This document shows positions 8,169 through 16,715 of a stretch of 64,000 nt of DNA, one piece after another. Below the pieces are notes generated by a model. That model saw only the letters and a list, made by a program, of their open reading frames with translations, did not search any database and had not been told where the DNA came from. Position numbers and translations under genes: made by a program. The number at the start of each line of letters is the position of its first letter. The first letter of the stretch is position 1. Source of the DNA: Actinomycetota bacterium (lineage in GTDB: Bacteria; Actinomycetota; Thermoleophilia; Miltoncostaeales; Miltoncostaeaceae); contig JACJWX010000006.1 of assembly GCA_020636905.1 (NCBI GenBank), positions 62,001-126,000 on the forward strand, written 5' to 3'.

Positions 8169-8864
8169 ATGCCGTCGCTTCCACCTGCGATTGAACTCAA
8201 CGTCCACTCCGCCGGTCAGGGACCCTTCGTGGTGGGCATCCACGACCTGCTCGGCCATGGCCTGGCGATGATGAACGCGCTCCGGCCGCTTGCCACACAC
8301 GGGTACAAGGTCGCGACGCCGGACCTGCGAGGGCACGGCGCCTCGCCGACACCCGGCGGCCCCTGGAGCGTCGACGACATCGCATCCGACATCGCACGCA
8401 TCATCGCCCTCGAGGGCAACCCGGCGATCCTCGTCGGACAGGGCCTCGGGGCGGTCGTCGCGCTGGCCCTGACGCTCGGGCACCCGTCGCTCGTCTCCGG
8501 TCTCGTGCTCAGCGGCATGGGGCCTCGCGCCGAGGACCCCGAGGGTCAGGAACGCTGGTTGCGCGTCTCGCGTGCGCTGCAGGAGCGGGGCGACGACGGG
8601 CCGGCACACGCCGCCGAAGCCATCGCCAACCGCCCCGACTGGCGCGGCGCGCTGGCCCAGGTGGTTCCCCCGACCGTCGTGATCGCCGGGAAGGACGACC
8701 GCCGCACTCCGGCATCGTCCCAACGCGAACTCGCGATCTGGCTTCGGCGGGCACGCTTCCAGGAGGTCGCCGGAGGGCACGACCTCACCAGCGACGCGCC
8801 CGGGGCGCTGCTGGCCGCGGTCGAGTACCTGGCAACGGCGGGCGATGCCGCGGTGGCCGCCTAG
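8169..8864 (+). CDS. Alpha/beta hydrolase-fold protein lacking the catalytic serine
   Basis: This 231-aa protein has the full alpha/beta-hydrolase outline: DLRGHGASPTP after strand 4, an acid loop (AGKDDRRTP) and a C-terminal GGHD that would hold the catalytic His. At the nucleophile elbow, however, it reads VGQGLGAV, with Gly92 where the Ser of G-x-S-x-G should be. The protein is thus probably not a Ser hydrolase. It may be a cofactor-free lyase or oxygenase-like member, a binding protein, or a regulator. The start at ATG 8169 follows a GTGAGG; a TTG at 8160 is less likely. It has its own promoter and ends just before two hairpins. Confidence 0.8.
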   Translation: MPSLPPAIELNVHSAGQGPFVVGIHDLLGHGLAMMNALRPLATHGYKVATPDLRGHGASPTPGGPWSVDDIASDIARIIALEGNPAILVGQGLGAVVALALTLGHPSLVSGLVLSGMGPRAEDPEGQERWLRVSRALQERGDDGPAHAAEAIANRPDWRGALAQVVPPTVVIAGKDDRRTPASSQRELAIWLRRARFQEVAGGHDLTSDAPGALLAAVEYLATAGDAAVAA

Positions 8865-8869
8865 GTACA

Positions 8870-8913
8870 GAGATCGGGCGGTGCCGGAGCGGATCACGCC
8901 CCGGCACCGATCT
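8870..8913. terminator. Hairpin terminator between convergent genes
   Basis: CGGTGCCGG (8879-8887) pairs perfectly with CCGGCACCG (8901-8909), and an outer GAGAT/ATCTC pairing extends it. It lies between the convergent hydrolase and L25 genes, so it may act in both directions. There is no T-tract, as is common in GC-rich actinobacteria. Confidence 0.6.
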
Positions 8914-8918
8914 CGCAT

Positions 8919-8950
8919 GGGGCGTCGCCCGGCCGCGCCGGTGACGCCCC
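8919..8950. terminator. Second hairpin, L25 side
   Basis: GGGGCGTC (8919-8926) and GACGCCCC (8943-8950) form a perfect 8-bp stem 11 bp past the stop of the L25 gene. Confidence 0.5.
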
Positions 8951-8961
8951 TGAGCGGTTGA

Positions 8962-9609
8962 CTACTCGGTGTCCTCGTCCTCCGAGGACCCGCCGACCAG
9001 TTCGGGCTGCGCGCCCTCCTCGACCTCTTCGATCTCGCCGACCTCGGTCGGGGCCGTCACGGAGGCGATGACCATCTCATCGTCGCCGATCAGCTCCACA
9101 CCGGACGGGGCGCTGAGGTCGGCGAAGGTCACCACGCCGCCGATGTCGAGGTCCGTCACGTCGACCTCGATGTGATCCGGGATGGCGTCGGGAAGCGCTT
9201 CGACGGTGATCTCGCGGGTGGGCTGGTCGAGCACGCCGCCTCCGCGAACACCGAGCGACAATCCCTCGAGCACCACCGGCACCAGCGCCTGGACGGTGCT
9301 GGAGAGGTCGACTTCCTGGAAGTCGACGTGAATGAACTCGTTGCGGACCGGATTCAGCTGCCAGTCCTTGATGAGGGCCGGGACCTTCGGGCCCTGGTCG
9401 ACGCTGATCTCGAACACCGCCGTGCGTCCATGTCCGCCATGGACCGCACGCTCCAGATCGTGATGCGAGACGTGGAAGGCGACGGAACGCTCACCGGCTT
9501 TGTAGAGGACGCCGGGCACCATGCCGGCACGACGCAAGCGCCGCGACTCCGCGCTCCCGGTCTTTTCGCGGGCGGCGGCCTGCAGCTGGACGTGATTGGA
9601 CGACGACAT
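8962..9609 (-). CDS. rplY: 50S ribosomal protein L25/general stress protein Ctc
   Basis: This 215-aa protein binds 5S rRNA in the large ribosomal subunit. It has the N-terminal L25 domain (SAESRRLRRAGMVPGVLYK, later PVRNEFIHVDFQEV) and the C-terminal TL5/Ctc domain (LVPVVLEGLSLGVRGGGVL, then VEALPDAIPDHIEVDVTDL). It ends in an acidic tail, as usual for the long actinobacterial form. The ATG at 9609 follows AGGAG. It is transcribed alone; its common partner pth is not next to it. Confidence 0.95.
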   Translation of the reverse strand: MSSSNHVQLQAAAREKTGSAESRRLRRAGMVPGVLYKAGERSVAFHVSHHDLERAVHGGHGRTAVFEISVDQGPKVPALIKDWQLNPVRNEFIHVDFQEVDLSSTVQALVPVVLEGLSLGVRGGGVLDQPTREITVEALPDAIPDHIEVDVTDLDIGGVVTFADLSAPSGVELIGDDEMVIASVTAPTEVGEIEEVEEGAQPELVGGSSEDEDTE

Positions 9610-9660
9610 TCAGACTCCTGTGGGTCAACTCGGCCGCGCAGCATAGCGAAGCGCGGATGA

Positions 9661-9684
9661 ATCGCCGACCGTTCGGCCGGCGAT
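9661..9684. terminator. Hairpin after the sulfite-reductase operon
   Basis: ATCGCCG (9661-9667) pairs with CGGCGAT (9678-9684) 5 bp past the stop of the gene at 9689, in the position expected for a terminator of the minus-strand operon. Confidence 0.45.
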
Positions 9685-9688
9685 AGGG

Positions 9689-10291
9689 TCAGCCGCGGGT
9701 GGCGCTCGCCGTCAGACGCTCGGCCAACGCGGCCGGATCACCACCCGCGCCGAGGGCGACCCGGAGGCTCAGCGGTCCCCGCGGATCGGAGATCTCGCGG
9801 ACGATCTCGCCCGGCTCGAGGCCTTCGAGCGCCTCGCGGACCGCCGGTTCCACCGTGGCCGCGCCGGCGGCGTCGTTCGTGCTGCGCAGCCGATCGAGCA
9901 CCGTCACGCGGCATCCGCCCAGGTCGATGCGGGCCGTGTCACCGAACGCGTCGGGTTCCGCGAGTCCCGCGGCGAGCACGAGCGCGTCGTGGGCGACGGC
10001 ACGGACGTGCCCCGTCAGATCGTCGGCGAGCGGTCGCTTGCTCATGCTGCGGATCGCGACTTCCCCGGTGCTGAACTCGATCGATCGATCCCGGTCGAGA
10101 CCGATCAGGAGGACTCCGGGCCCGTCCGGGACGTGGCGGTAGTCGGCGACGTCGATGAGGAGGCCCTCCAGGGCGCACCCCTCGCGAATCCAGCGATGGA
10201 AGACCGCGATGGCCGCGTCGACGTCCAGGGACTCCCCGGCGACGGGGAAGGTCACGGCGACGCGGTGGGCCTGGTCAGGTGTGGTGGTCAT
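9689..10291 (-). CDS. Uncharacterised protein coupled to nitrite/sulfite reductase
   Basis: This 200-aa soluble protein has no recognised domain. Features seen are an N-terminal strand VAVTFPVAG, a segment FHRWIREGCALEGLLIDVADYRHVP that is rich in His/Trp/Asp, and a long helical C-terminal half with a single Cys (GGCRVTVL). The ATG at 10291 is preceded by AGGAG and lies 8 bp after the reductase stop, so it is the second gene of that operon. This suggests a role as assembly or electron-transfer partner of the siroheme enzyme, but that is inference from position only. Confidence 0.7.
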   Translation of the reverse strand: MTTTPDQAHRVAVTFPVAGESLDVDAAIAVFHRWIREGCALEGLLIDVADYRHVPDGPGVLLIGLDRDRSIEFSTGEVAIRSMSKRPLADDLTGHVRAVAHDALVLAAGLAEPDAFGDTARIDLGGCRVTVLDRLRSTNDAAGAATVEPAVREALEGLEPGEIVREISDPRGPLSLRVALGAGGDPAALAERLTASATRG

Positions 10292-10299
10292 GAAGGCTC

Positions 10300-12530
10300 C
10301 TAGTGGACGGCGCCGGTGGCGCCGGCCTCGCGAATCTCGAACTGGTGGACGGCATCGATCAGCAGCTGGGCTTCGTCGGCCAGGATCCGTGCGCTCTCGG
10401 GGGTGGGCGCTTCGGGGGCGCCCGCCGTGTGCCGGTCGATCAGCGCGCGGGTGAACTGGGGCTTGATCCGCCCCGTGGCCGCGAACCGCTCCTGGAACTC
10501 GCGGACGATCACGTCCGGATGCTGCGGTACGTCGCTCCACTCGGTGCGCACGAGCGCCCACGCCGCCTTCAGCATGGCGTCGTAGGCACGTTCGTCAGAA
10601 CGTGCGAGGTCTCCCTCGTCGAGCGCGACCTGGGCCTCGAACGCCTCGCCCTCGGCCTCGGTGAGTTCCAGCACGGTGCTGGTGATGACCTCGCCGGCGC
10701 ATTCACCCACGCCGATGTCGCCGACCGAGTACTCGCGAGCGTCCGACCAATCGACGTAGAAGGACGGATCCAGATCGTGGGCGGGCACCGGCTTCAGGTC
10801 GGCCAGCATGGCGCCGATCTCCTTCTTGCCGAGCCGGGCGATCCAGTCCTGGAACGATTCATCGCCGCTCCGGTCCGACGCGAAGCGCGTCGTGAGCGTC
10901 TCGACCACGTCCGGGATCCGCTTGCTGGGGATCGCGCCCACCGCCATGCCGTACGAACCGGCGTTCTCGCGCCAGCGTCCCCCGAGCACCACCTGGAAGT
11001 GGGGCACCGAATAGCCGTCGACCTTCCGGTTGTTGCCGAAGAAGCCGATGTCGGCGACGTGGTGCTGACCACAGCTGTTGAAGCAGCCGCTCACCTTGAT
11101 CCGCAGCCCCTCGATGGCGGCATCGGCGATGAAGGACGCCCGCGCCATGCGGGTCCGCAGTTCGGCGGCGAGGCCCCGCGACGAGGCGATGCCGAGCTTG
11201 CAGGTGTCGGTTCCCGGGCAGGCGGTGATGTCCATGATCGTCCCGGCACCGGGCTCCGCGAGCTTCGCGGCGGTCAGATCCCGATGCAGCGCCGGGAGGT
11301 CGGCGTTGCTGACGTACCGCAGCACGATGTTCTGCTCGACGGTGGTGCGGACGTTGTCACCCACGTAGCGGCGGGCGATGTCGGCCAGCAGGCGCGTCTG
11401 GGCCGAGGTGACGTCGCCCAGCGGGAGCGCGACGGTGACGGTCGAGTACCCGTCCTGGCGCTGCGCGTAGACGTTCGTGCGTCGCCATTCGGTGAACGCG
11501 GGCGAGTCGTCGGCCGCCTCGGGGGCGCCGGGGCGGGCCGGCTCGTCTTCCCAGGCCTCCGCCGATGGAAGGAACGCGGTCCAGCGGTCGTCGTGCGGCA
11601 GGATCGCGCGCTCGTCGTCGATGAGCTGCCGGAATTCGTCGACGCCCAGTTTGGAGACGAGGAACTTGATGCGGGCACGGTTGCGGTTCTTCTTCTCACC
11701 GAGCCGCCCGAACACACGTCCGATGGCCTGCGTGATCGGCAGGAGCTCTCCCGCGGGGATCCACTCGTAGAGCAGCTTGGCCTGGTGGGGTGTCGTGCCG
11801 AGGCCGCCACCCACCCAGATCGAGAAGCCGCGAACCCGTCGCGGACGTCGGCGATGGCGCCGAAGTCGTGCATCATCACGAGCCCGCAGGCCTCGTCCTT
11901 GCAGCCAGAGAAGGCGATCTTGAACTTGCGGCCGAAGTCCTGGCAGTCCGGGTGGCCCAGCAGGAACCGGAACAGCGCGTCGGCGTAGGGCGACACGTCG
12001 AACGCCTCGGTGCAGCAGACGCCGGCGATGGGGCATCCGGTGATGTTGCGGACGCCATTCCCGCAGGCCTCGCGGGTGGTGATGTCGACCGCGGCGAGCC
12101 GTCGCATCACCGTGATGGTGTCCTCGAGATGGACGAAGTGGAGCTGGACGTCCTGGCGGGTGGTGATGTGCAGGATGCCGTCCGAGTGTTCCTCGGCGCA
12201 CTCGGCGAGCACGTCGAGCTGCTCCGGTGTGACGCCGCCGTACGGGATCTTGATGCGCAGCATGCCCGGCGCGTCGAAGACGGTGTCGGGGCCTTTCGTG
12301 AGGTCCGACGGGTACTCGAGGCGCTTCTGTGCCTCGCCGTCGTGCCGCAGGCCGTTGTCGTAGCGCTGCCCGTAGGCGCCGCGCCGAAGCCGGGTCTCAG
12401 CGAAGACCCGTTCCTCCACCCGGCCCTGCTTGCGAAGTTCGACCTGGGCTTCGAAGACATCGATCTCCTCGGCGAGATCCTCGGGCATGGCGCCGAGAAG
12501 GCGCTGTCTCCAGCCGTGTGCGCTGCTCAT
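10300..12530 (-). pseudogene. Siroheme [4Fe-4S] nitrite/sulfite reductase, one frameshift
   Basis: The enzyme reduces sulfite to sulfide, or nitrite to ammonia, by six electrons. The N-terminal part (12530 to about 11838) has PYGGVTPEQL, HITTRQDVQLHF and TGCPIAGVCC. The frame then breaks at a ccc run (11835-11837); adding one base restores GVRGFSIWVGGGLG. The C-terminal part has the cluster cysteines CPGTDTC and GCFNSCGQHH, the signature of this family. Joined, it gives about 743 aa, longer than the usual 560-640. The extra C-terminal about 150 residues are helical (EDERAYDAMLKAAWALV-like, then REFQERFAATGRI), possibly a HEPN-type domain. The single homopolymer defect makes a sequence error likely. 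A coupled protein of unknown function follows. Confidence 0.85.
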
Positions 12531-12604
12531 CCAGGTGGGCCTTTCGTGTCATGACTGCGCGGTCCTCGACCGCCTGATGCGCGGCCAGGATAAATACCAC
12601 ATTG

Positions 12605-12632
12605 CCCACCATCATTATGGTGAATTGGTGGG
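12605..12632. promoter_or_regulatory. Nested inverted repeats upstream of the sulfite-reductase gene
   Basis: CCCACCA (12605-12611) and TGGTGGG (12626-12632) are perfect 7-bp arms. Within them CACCAT (12607-12612) and ATGGTG (12617-12622) form a second, tighter repeat. The two share bases, so in RNA they would exclude each other. The site lies 75-100 bp before the reductase start in an unusually AT-rich patch, so it may be an operator or a small RNA switch. Confidence 0.45.
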
Positions 12633-12677
12633 CGGATGGGGGTGATGCCCAGCCGCCCACCGCGAATCAGGGCTGCA

Positions 12678-13175
12678 TCACTCCGCTGGTTCGGCGCCGT
12701 TCTGGGCGTCGTTGCCGAGCTCGCCGTGCGCCACCTGCGCCAGCATGCGAACGACCTGGACGCACATCGCGTCACCGACCGCGACCTGGACCTGGCTCCC
12801 CTCGGGGTCGTCGAAGGCCAGGGTCCAATGCGGCACGACTCCTTCGGGAGTCGACTGCGGCGGGGTGACGGCGATTCCGACGACCGCCGGCGACAGCATC
12901 CAGAACATCCCCTCCGGCAGTCCCGCCGGCTGCGGCTCCCACTGCACCTCGGGGACGTTCGCCCGATGCGGCTCGGCCTCCGTGAAGGCGTTCATCATGT
13001 TCTCGGCATCGGATTCGGACAGCGGCACCGTCAGCACCACGTTCGCGCCGGACTGGAACACCAGCACCGCCGTGGGCAGGTCGTCCGGGTCGGTTCCGGG
13101 CTCGGTGTCCTCGGGATCGACCTCGACGGGCTGGCAGTCGAAGCCGGTTGCCTGGAAGGCGATGGTCTGTCGCAT
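12678..13175 (-). CDS. Acidic hypothetical protein
   Basis: From ATG 13175 (preceded by GGGGAG) this encodes 165 aa, strongly acidic, with no membrane segment. It has a strand-rich N-terminus (TIAFQATGFDCQPVEVD), a middle part with PEGMFWMLSPAVVGIAVTP, and a helical C-terminus with CVQVVRMLAQVAHG. No family is recognised. It is divergent from pabB with only 32 bp between the starts, so the promoters overlap. The stretch to the reductase gene downstream (12531-12677) holds only the inverted repeats. Confidence 0.6.
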   Translation of the reverse strand: MRQTIAFQATGFDCQPVEVDPEDTEPGTDPDDLPTAVLVFQSGANVVLTVPLSESDAENMMNAFTEAEPHRANVPEVQWEPQPAGLPEGMFWMLSPAVVGIAVTPPQSTPEGVVPHWTLAFDDPEGSQVQVAVGDAMCVQVVRMLAQVAHGELGNDAQNGAEPAE

Positions 13176-13195
13176 GTGCTCCCCTGGTTGGCTGG

Positions 13196-13201
13196 TACGG
13201 T
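13196..13201 (+). promoter_or_regulatory. -10 box of a leaderless pabB mRNA
   Basis: TACGGT ends 6 nt before the GTG at 13208, and no ribosome-binding site is present. Confidence 0.55.
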
Positions 13202-13207
13202 GGCCGC

Positions 13208-14509
13208 GTGTCTGAACACGCGGATGACGCCGGAACGCCCGCAATTGTCACACACCACACGCGAATCGGCGTGCGCCACGTTGGACGCCGCGTCGTCGCC
13301 GAACGACTGCTGGCCCGGCTGCTGGATCATCCCTACCCGGTTCTGGCGCCCCACGGCGGTCGTCTGATCGTCGCGGCCGACCCCGTCGAGGTCGTGCGGG
13401 GACCCGACGTGTGGGACGCCCTGGCGATGCCCCGCGTGGACGGCGCGCGTCCCCCCGCAGGCGGGTGGATCGGCCTGCTCGGCTACGACCTGGGCGGCAC
13501 CGTCGAGTCGCTTCCGGTGCCGCTGCCCGACACCGGCGGGCCGCCGGTCGCGGTGATGGGTCGTTACGAAACGGTTGCGGCCATCGATGCCCGGGGGTCG
13601 TGCGAGATCCTCGCCGCCGGCAGTCCCCGCGCCGCCGCTGAGCTGGCCCGGCTCGCCGAACGGTGCGAAGACCCGATCGTGATCCGTGGCGGGGACTTCG
13701 GCGGTTCCGTGGCCTCGTCGCTTCCGTCATGCGCCTATCAGGAACGGGTGCAGCGCATCCGCGAGCACATCCGGGCGGGCGACTGCTACCAGGTCAACCT
13801 GGCCCAGCGGCTGCGGGCACCGTGGTCGGGCAGCCCGCTCGAGTTCGCCGCCCGGCTGTGGGCGGCCGCCGGCCCGAGCTCGCACCGGGGGTTCATGGGG
13901 CTGCCTGAAGGCACGCTCGTGTCGGCGTCGCCGGAACGCCTGGTTGCGGTGCACCGGGGCGTCGCCTACAGCGAGCCCATCAAGGGCACGGCCCCGGCCG
14001 GCGCGGCGGGCATGCTCGCGGCGAGTCCAAAGGACCGGGCGGAGCACGTGATGATCGTGGACCTCGTCCGAAACGACCTCGGACGGGTCGCGCGGGCCGG
14101 GGGCGTCTCGGTTCCCGACCTGTGCGTTCCGCTGCGCACGGCCTACGTCGAACATCTCGTGAGCCGCATCCGGGCGGAGCTCGCTCCCGGCGTCACGCCG
14201 CGCGAGGTCCTCCGGGCGATGTTCCCGGGCGGATCCGTGACCGGCTGCCCGAAGGTGCGGGCGATGGAGGTCATCCGGGACCTGGAGCCGGTCAGCAGGG
14301 GTCCCGCGTACGGCAGCCTCGTCGTGGTCGGGCCCGACCACTCGATCGAGTCGAGCGTGCTCATCCGCACGGCCTGGCTGGCCCGGGGAGAGGCGCGCTA
14401 CTGGAGCGGCGGTGCGGTCACCTGGGATTCGGATCCGGTGGCCGAGCAGCGGGAGGCCATGGACAAGGCCGCGCCGTTCGAGCGCGCCATCGTCGGCGGC
14501 GTGGTCTGA
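13208..14509 (+). CDS. pabB: Aminodeoxychorismate synthase component I
   Basis: PabB turns chorismate plus ammonia into 4-amino-4-deoxychorismate for folate synthesis. The 433-aa protein has the chorismate-binding core: CYQVNLAQRL, EPIKGTAPAG, FPGGSVTGCPKVRAMEVI and a GGAVTWDSDP motif near the end. The Lys in PIKGT is the residue that distinguishes PabB from anthranilate synthase TrpE. The GTG at 13208 was chosen over upstream in-frame starts because a -10 box lies 6 nt before it and the next gene starts divergently at 13175. The amidotransferase pabA is not in the window; the lyase pabC is 8 kb downstream. Confidence 0.9.
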   Translation: MSEHADDAGTPAIVTHHTRIGVRHVGRRVVAERLLARLLDHPYPVLAPHGGRLIVAADPVEVVRGPDVWDALAMPRVDGARPPAGGWIGLLGYDLGGTVESLPVPLPDTGGPPVAVMGRYETVAAIDARGSCEILAAGSPRAAAELARLAERCEDPIVIRGGDFGGSVASSLPSCAYQERVQRIREHIRAGDCYQVNLAQRLRAPWSGSPLEFAARLWAAAGPSSHRGFMGLPEGTLVSASPERLVAVHRGVAYSEPIKGTAPAGAAGMLAASPKDRAEHVMIVDLVRNDLGRVARAGGVSVPDLCVPLRTAYVEHLVSRIRAELAPGVTPREVLRAMFPGGSVTGCPKVRAMEVIRDLEPVSRGPAYGSLVVVGPDHSIESSVLIRTAWLARGEARYWSGGAVTWDSDPVAEQREAMDKAAPFERAIVGGVV

Positions 14510-14515
14510 CGCGAC

Positions 14516-16063
14516 TCAGGAGCCGCGTGACCTCGCCGCCGCCCGCGTCACGACGCTCACGTTGAGAGCTTCGACGCCCTTGCGTCCCGGTCCGATCTCG
14601 AAGCTGACGCGCTGCCCCTTCTCGAGCTGCCGGAACCCGGCGGCCGCGATGTTCGAGTGGTGGACGAACAGATCCTGTCCGCCGTCATGGAGGATGAACC
14701 CGTATCCGCGTCGGCTGTCGAACGACTTCACGATGCCGTGTCCGGTCTCGTCGCGACGGGCCGGGGTTTCCCGTTGCGGCTTGCGGTCGGCGCCGCGGCC
14801 TCGCGGGGCGGTGTCGCGGCGGGGCTTGCGCTCCGGGCGATCCGACGCGCGCGGTCCCTCGGGCGTGTCCTGACGCTCGGCCCGCGCCGCCCGCGCCGGC
14901 CGCGGGGTGCGCTCGGAGTCCTCGCCGGGCATCGGACGTGTCAGGGCGTCGAGCTGCGGCCCGCTGGGATCGACCTGGATGCCGATCTGGCGCTGGAGGG
15001 CCCGCGCGTTGCGCACACCGCGGGGTTCGATGAACGACACGACGGTTCCGGTGGCTCCGGCGCGTGCGGTGCGGCCCGAGCGGTGCACATACGCCGCCGC
15101 GTCCTCCGGCGGGTCGAAGTGGATGACCGCGGCGACGTCGTCCACGTGGATGCCGCGTGCGGCCACGTCGGTGGCGACGAGGGCCTGGACCGAGCGCCGC
15201 GTGAACTGCCTGAGGGCGCTGTCCCGCTGGCGCTGGCTCCGCGCGCCGTGGATGGCGGCGGCGCTGACGCCGCTGTCCTCGAGCTTCTGGGCGATGCGAT
15301 CGGCTCCGCGCCGGGTGCGCGAGAAGATGATCGTCGAGCCCATCCGCTCGACCACACCCGCGGCGAGATCGACGCGCTCGGAGTGCGGGACCTTCCAGAA
15401 ATGGTGCTCGGCGGCGGCCATGTCCGGGCCTTCGGGGCCGAGCCGGTGCTCGACGGGGTCACGCTGGACCTCGGCCGAGAACCGCGACACCGCGCCATCG
15501 AGGGTGGCTGAGAGCAGGATCGTCTGGCGGTTGCTCCGCGTGGCCGTGACGATCCGGGTGAGCGCGGGCAGGAAGCCCATGTCGGCCATGCGGTCGGCCT
15601 CGTCCACCACCACGAACCGGACGTCGTCGAGCACCAGGGCACCGGTGGCCAGCAGATCCTCGAGCCGTCCCGGGCACGCGATGACGAGGTCGGTGCCGCG
15701 GCTCAGCGCCGCACGCTGCGGACCGTAGGACACCCCGCCGTACACCGACACCACCCGGCGATCCATCGCCTTCGCGAGCGGGCGGAGTTCCACGGCGATC
15801 TGTTCCGCGAGTTCGCGCGTCGGGGCGAGCACGAGACCGGTGGGCCGGCGCTTCGCGGCCGCGGGAATGCGCGTCACGAGCGGGATCCCGAACGCCAGCG
15901 TCTTGCCGCCGCCGGTGGGTGCGCGTCCGAGCACGTCGCGCCCTGCGAGCGCGTCGGGAATCACCGCCGCCTGGATCGGGAACGGCTCGTGAATCCCCGC
16001 GGCGGTCAGCCGCTCGGTCACACGGTCGGGCACGCCAAGCGCGTGGAACGTCGTCATCGTCAT
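14516..16063 (-). CDS. DEAD-box RNA helicase fused to a C-terminal cold-shock domain
   Basis: This 515-aa protein unwinds RNA with ATP. The helicase core has a Q-motif region (FPIQAAVIP), Walker A APTGGGKT (48-55), PTRELAEQ, DEAD (154-157), SAT (185-187) and HRSGRTAR. A basic, disordered linker rich in Arg/Pro/Glu (about 375-440) leads to a complete cold-shock domain with RNP-like RGYGFI and DLFVHH in the last 70 residues. The CSD would give sequence-independent single-strand binding next to the helicase, a ready-made cold or stress RNA remodeller. The ATG at 16063 follows AGAGG. It converges on pabB with only 6 bp between the stops. Confidence 0.93.
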   Translation of the reverse strand: MTMTTFHALGVPDRVTERLTAAGIHEPFPIQAAVIPDALAGRDVLGRAPTGGGKTLAFGIPLVTRIPAAAKRRPTGLVLAPTRELAEQIAVELRPLAKAMDRRVVSVYGGVSYGPQRAALSRGTDLVIACPGRLEDLLATGALVLDDVRFVVVDEADRMADMGFLPALTRIVTATRSNRQTILLSATLDGAVSRFSAEVQRDPVEHRLGPEGPDMAAAEHHFWKVPHSERVDLAAGVVERMGSTIIFSRTRRGADRIAQKLEDSGVSAAAIHGARSQRQRDSALRQFTRRSVQALVATDVAARGIHVDDVAAVIHFDPPEDAAAYVHRSGRTARAGATGTVVSFIEPRGVRNARALQRQIGIQVDPSGPQLDALTRPMPGEDSERTPRPARAARAERQDTPEGPRASDRPERKPRRDTAPRGRGADRKPQRETPARRDETGHGIVKSFDSRRGYGFILHDGGQDLFVHHSNIAAAGFRQLEKGQRVSFEIGPGRKGVEALNVSVVTRAAARSRGS

Positions 16064-16196
16064 CCTGCCTCTGGTCGAGCGAAGGCGACCGGAATCCAGG
16101 ACGACTGCGCTTGGGGGCTCCGGAGAGCCGTGAACGCGGGATAGTAGCGGGAACGCCCGCCCTGTGTCGGATCCCCGGCGCGGGACGTTCGACGCG

Positions 16197-16661
16197 CTAG
16201 CGGGATCCGGCCCCGTTCGTGATCCGCTCGAGGGCCTGCCCGACCCGCCGAGCGCGGGTTTCGGGCTTCTTCGCCTCGGTGATCCAGCGCACGTATTCCT
16301 TGCGGTGCGAGGGAGCCAGGGTGGCGAAGCGTTCGTCCAGCCCGGCGCGGCGCAGCGCGTCGCCCAGATCGTCCGGGACGTCGACGCTGCGTTCGCCCGC
16401 GTCGAGGGTGATGACGACCTCGACGGTGTCCCCGACCTCGACTCCCGCTGCGGCTCTGGTGGTCCGGGTGAACCCGACCAGGTTCTCGCCGCCGCGCCGC
16501 CCGACGCGGCCCGCAAACGTGTACTCGCCGTTGACCGTGACGGTGACCGGCGGAGTCTTGGTGCCACCGCCGAGCCCGGCGATCTGCTCGTCGCTCAGCA
16601 CGACCGCGCCCGCCGGGCCGCGCCGCTCCAACACGGTGGTCAGTCGAAGTGCATCGGTCAT
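16197..16661 (-). CDS. DUF1905/YdeI-type (OmdA-like) protein
   Basis: This 154-aa protein has an N-terminal DUF1905-like beta domain (RLTTVLERRGPAGAVVLS, then GEYTFAGRVGRRGGENLVGFTR) and a C-terminal YdeI/OmpD-associated segment (VPDDLGDALRRAGLDERFATLAPSHRKEYVRWITEAKKPETRARRV, quoted in part: SHRKEYVRWI and AKKPETR). These are widespread soluble proteins without a settled biochemical role. The ATG at 16661 was chosen because the domain starts there. It is divergent from the EVE gene. Confidence 0.8.
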   Translation of the reverse strand: MTDALRLTTVLERRGPAGAVVLSDEQIAGLGGGTKTPPVTVTVNGEYTFAGRVGRRGGENLVGFTRTTRAAAGVEVGDTVEVVITLDAGERSVDVPDDLGDALRRAGLDERFATLAPSHRKEYVRWITEAKKPETRARRVGQALERITNGAGSR

Positions 16662-16703
16662 CCGCGAACGCCCGTCCGGTGGTGTCGGTGCCGCCGCCAC
16701 GCC

Positions 16704-16709
16704 TAGGCT
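16704..16709 (+). promoter_or_regulatory. -10 box of a leaderless mRNA (EVE gene)
   Basis: TAGGCT ends 6 nt before the GTG at 16716, which selects that GTG over the one at 16710. Confidence 0.5.
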
Positions 16710-16715
16710 GTGCCC

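Noticed and set aside
10303..11988. 561-codon plus-strand open frame opposite the sulfite reductase gene
   Set aside because: Antisense shadow; the minus strand contains the four cluster cysteines.
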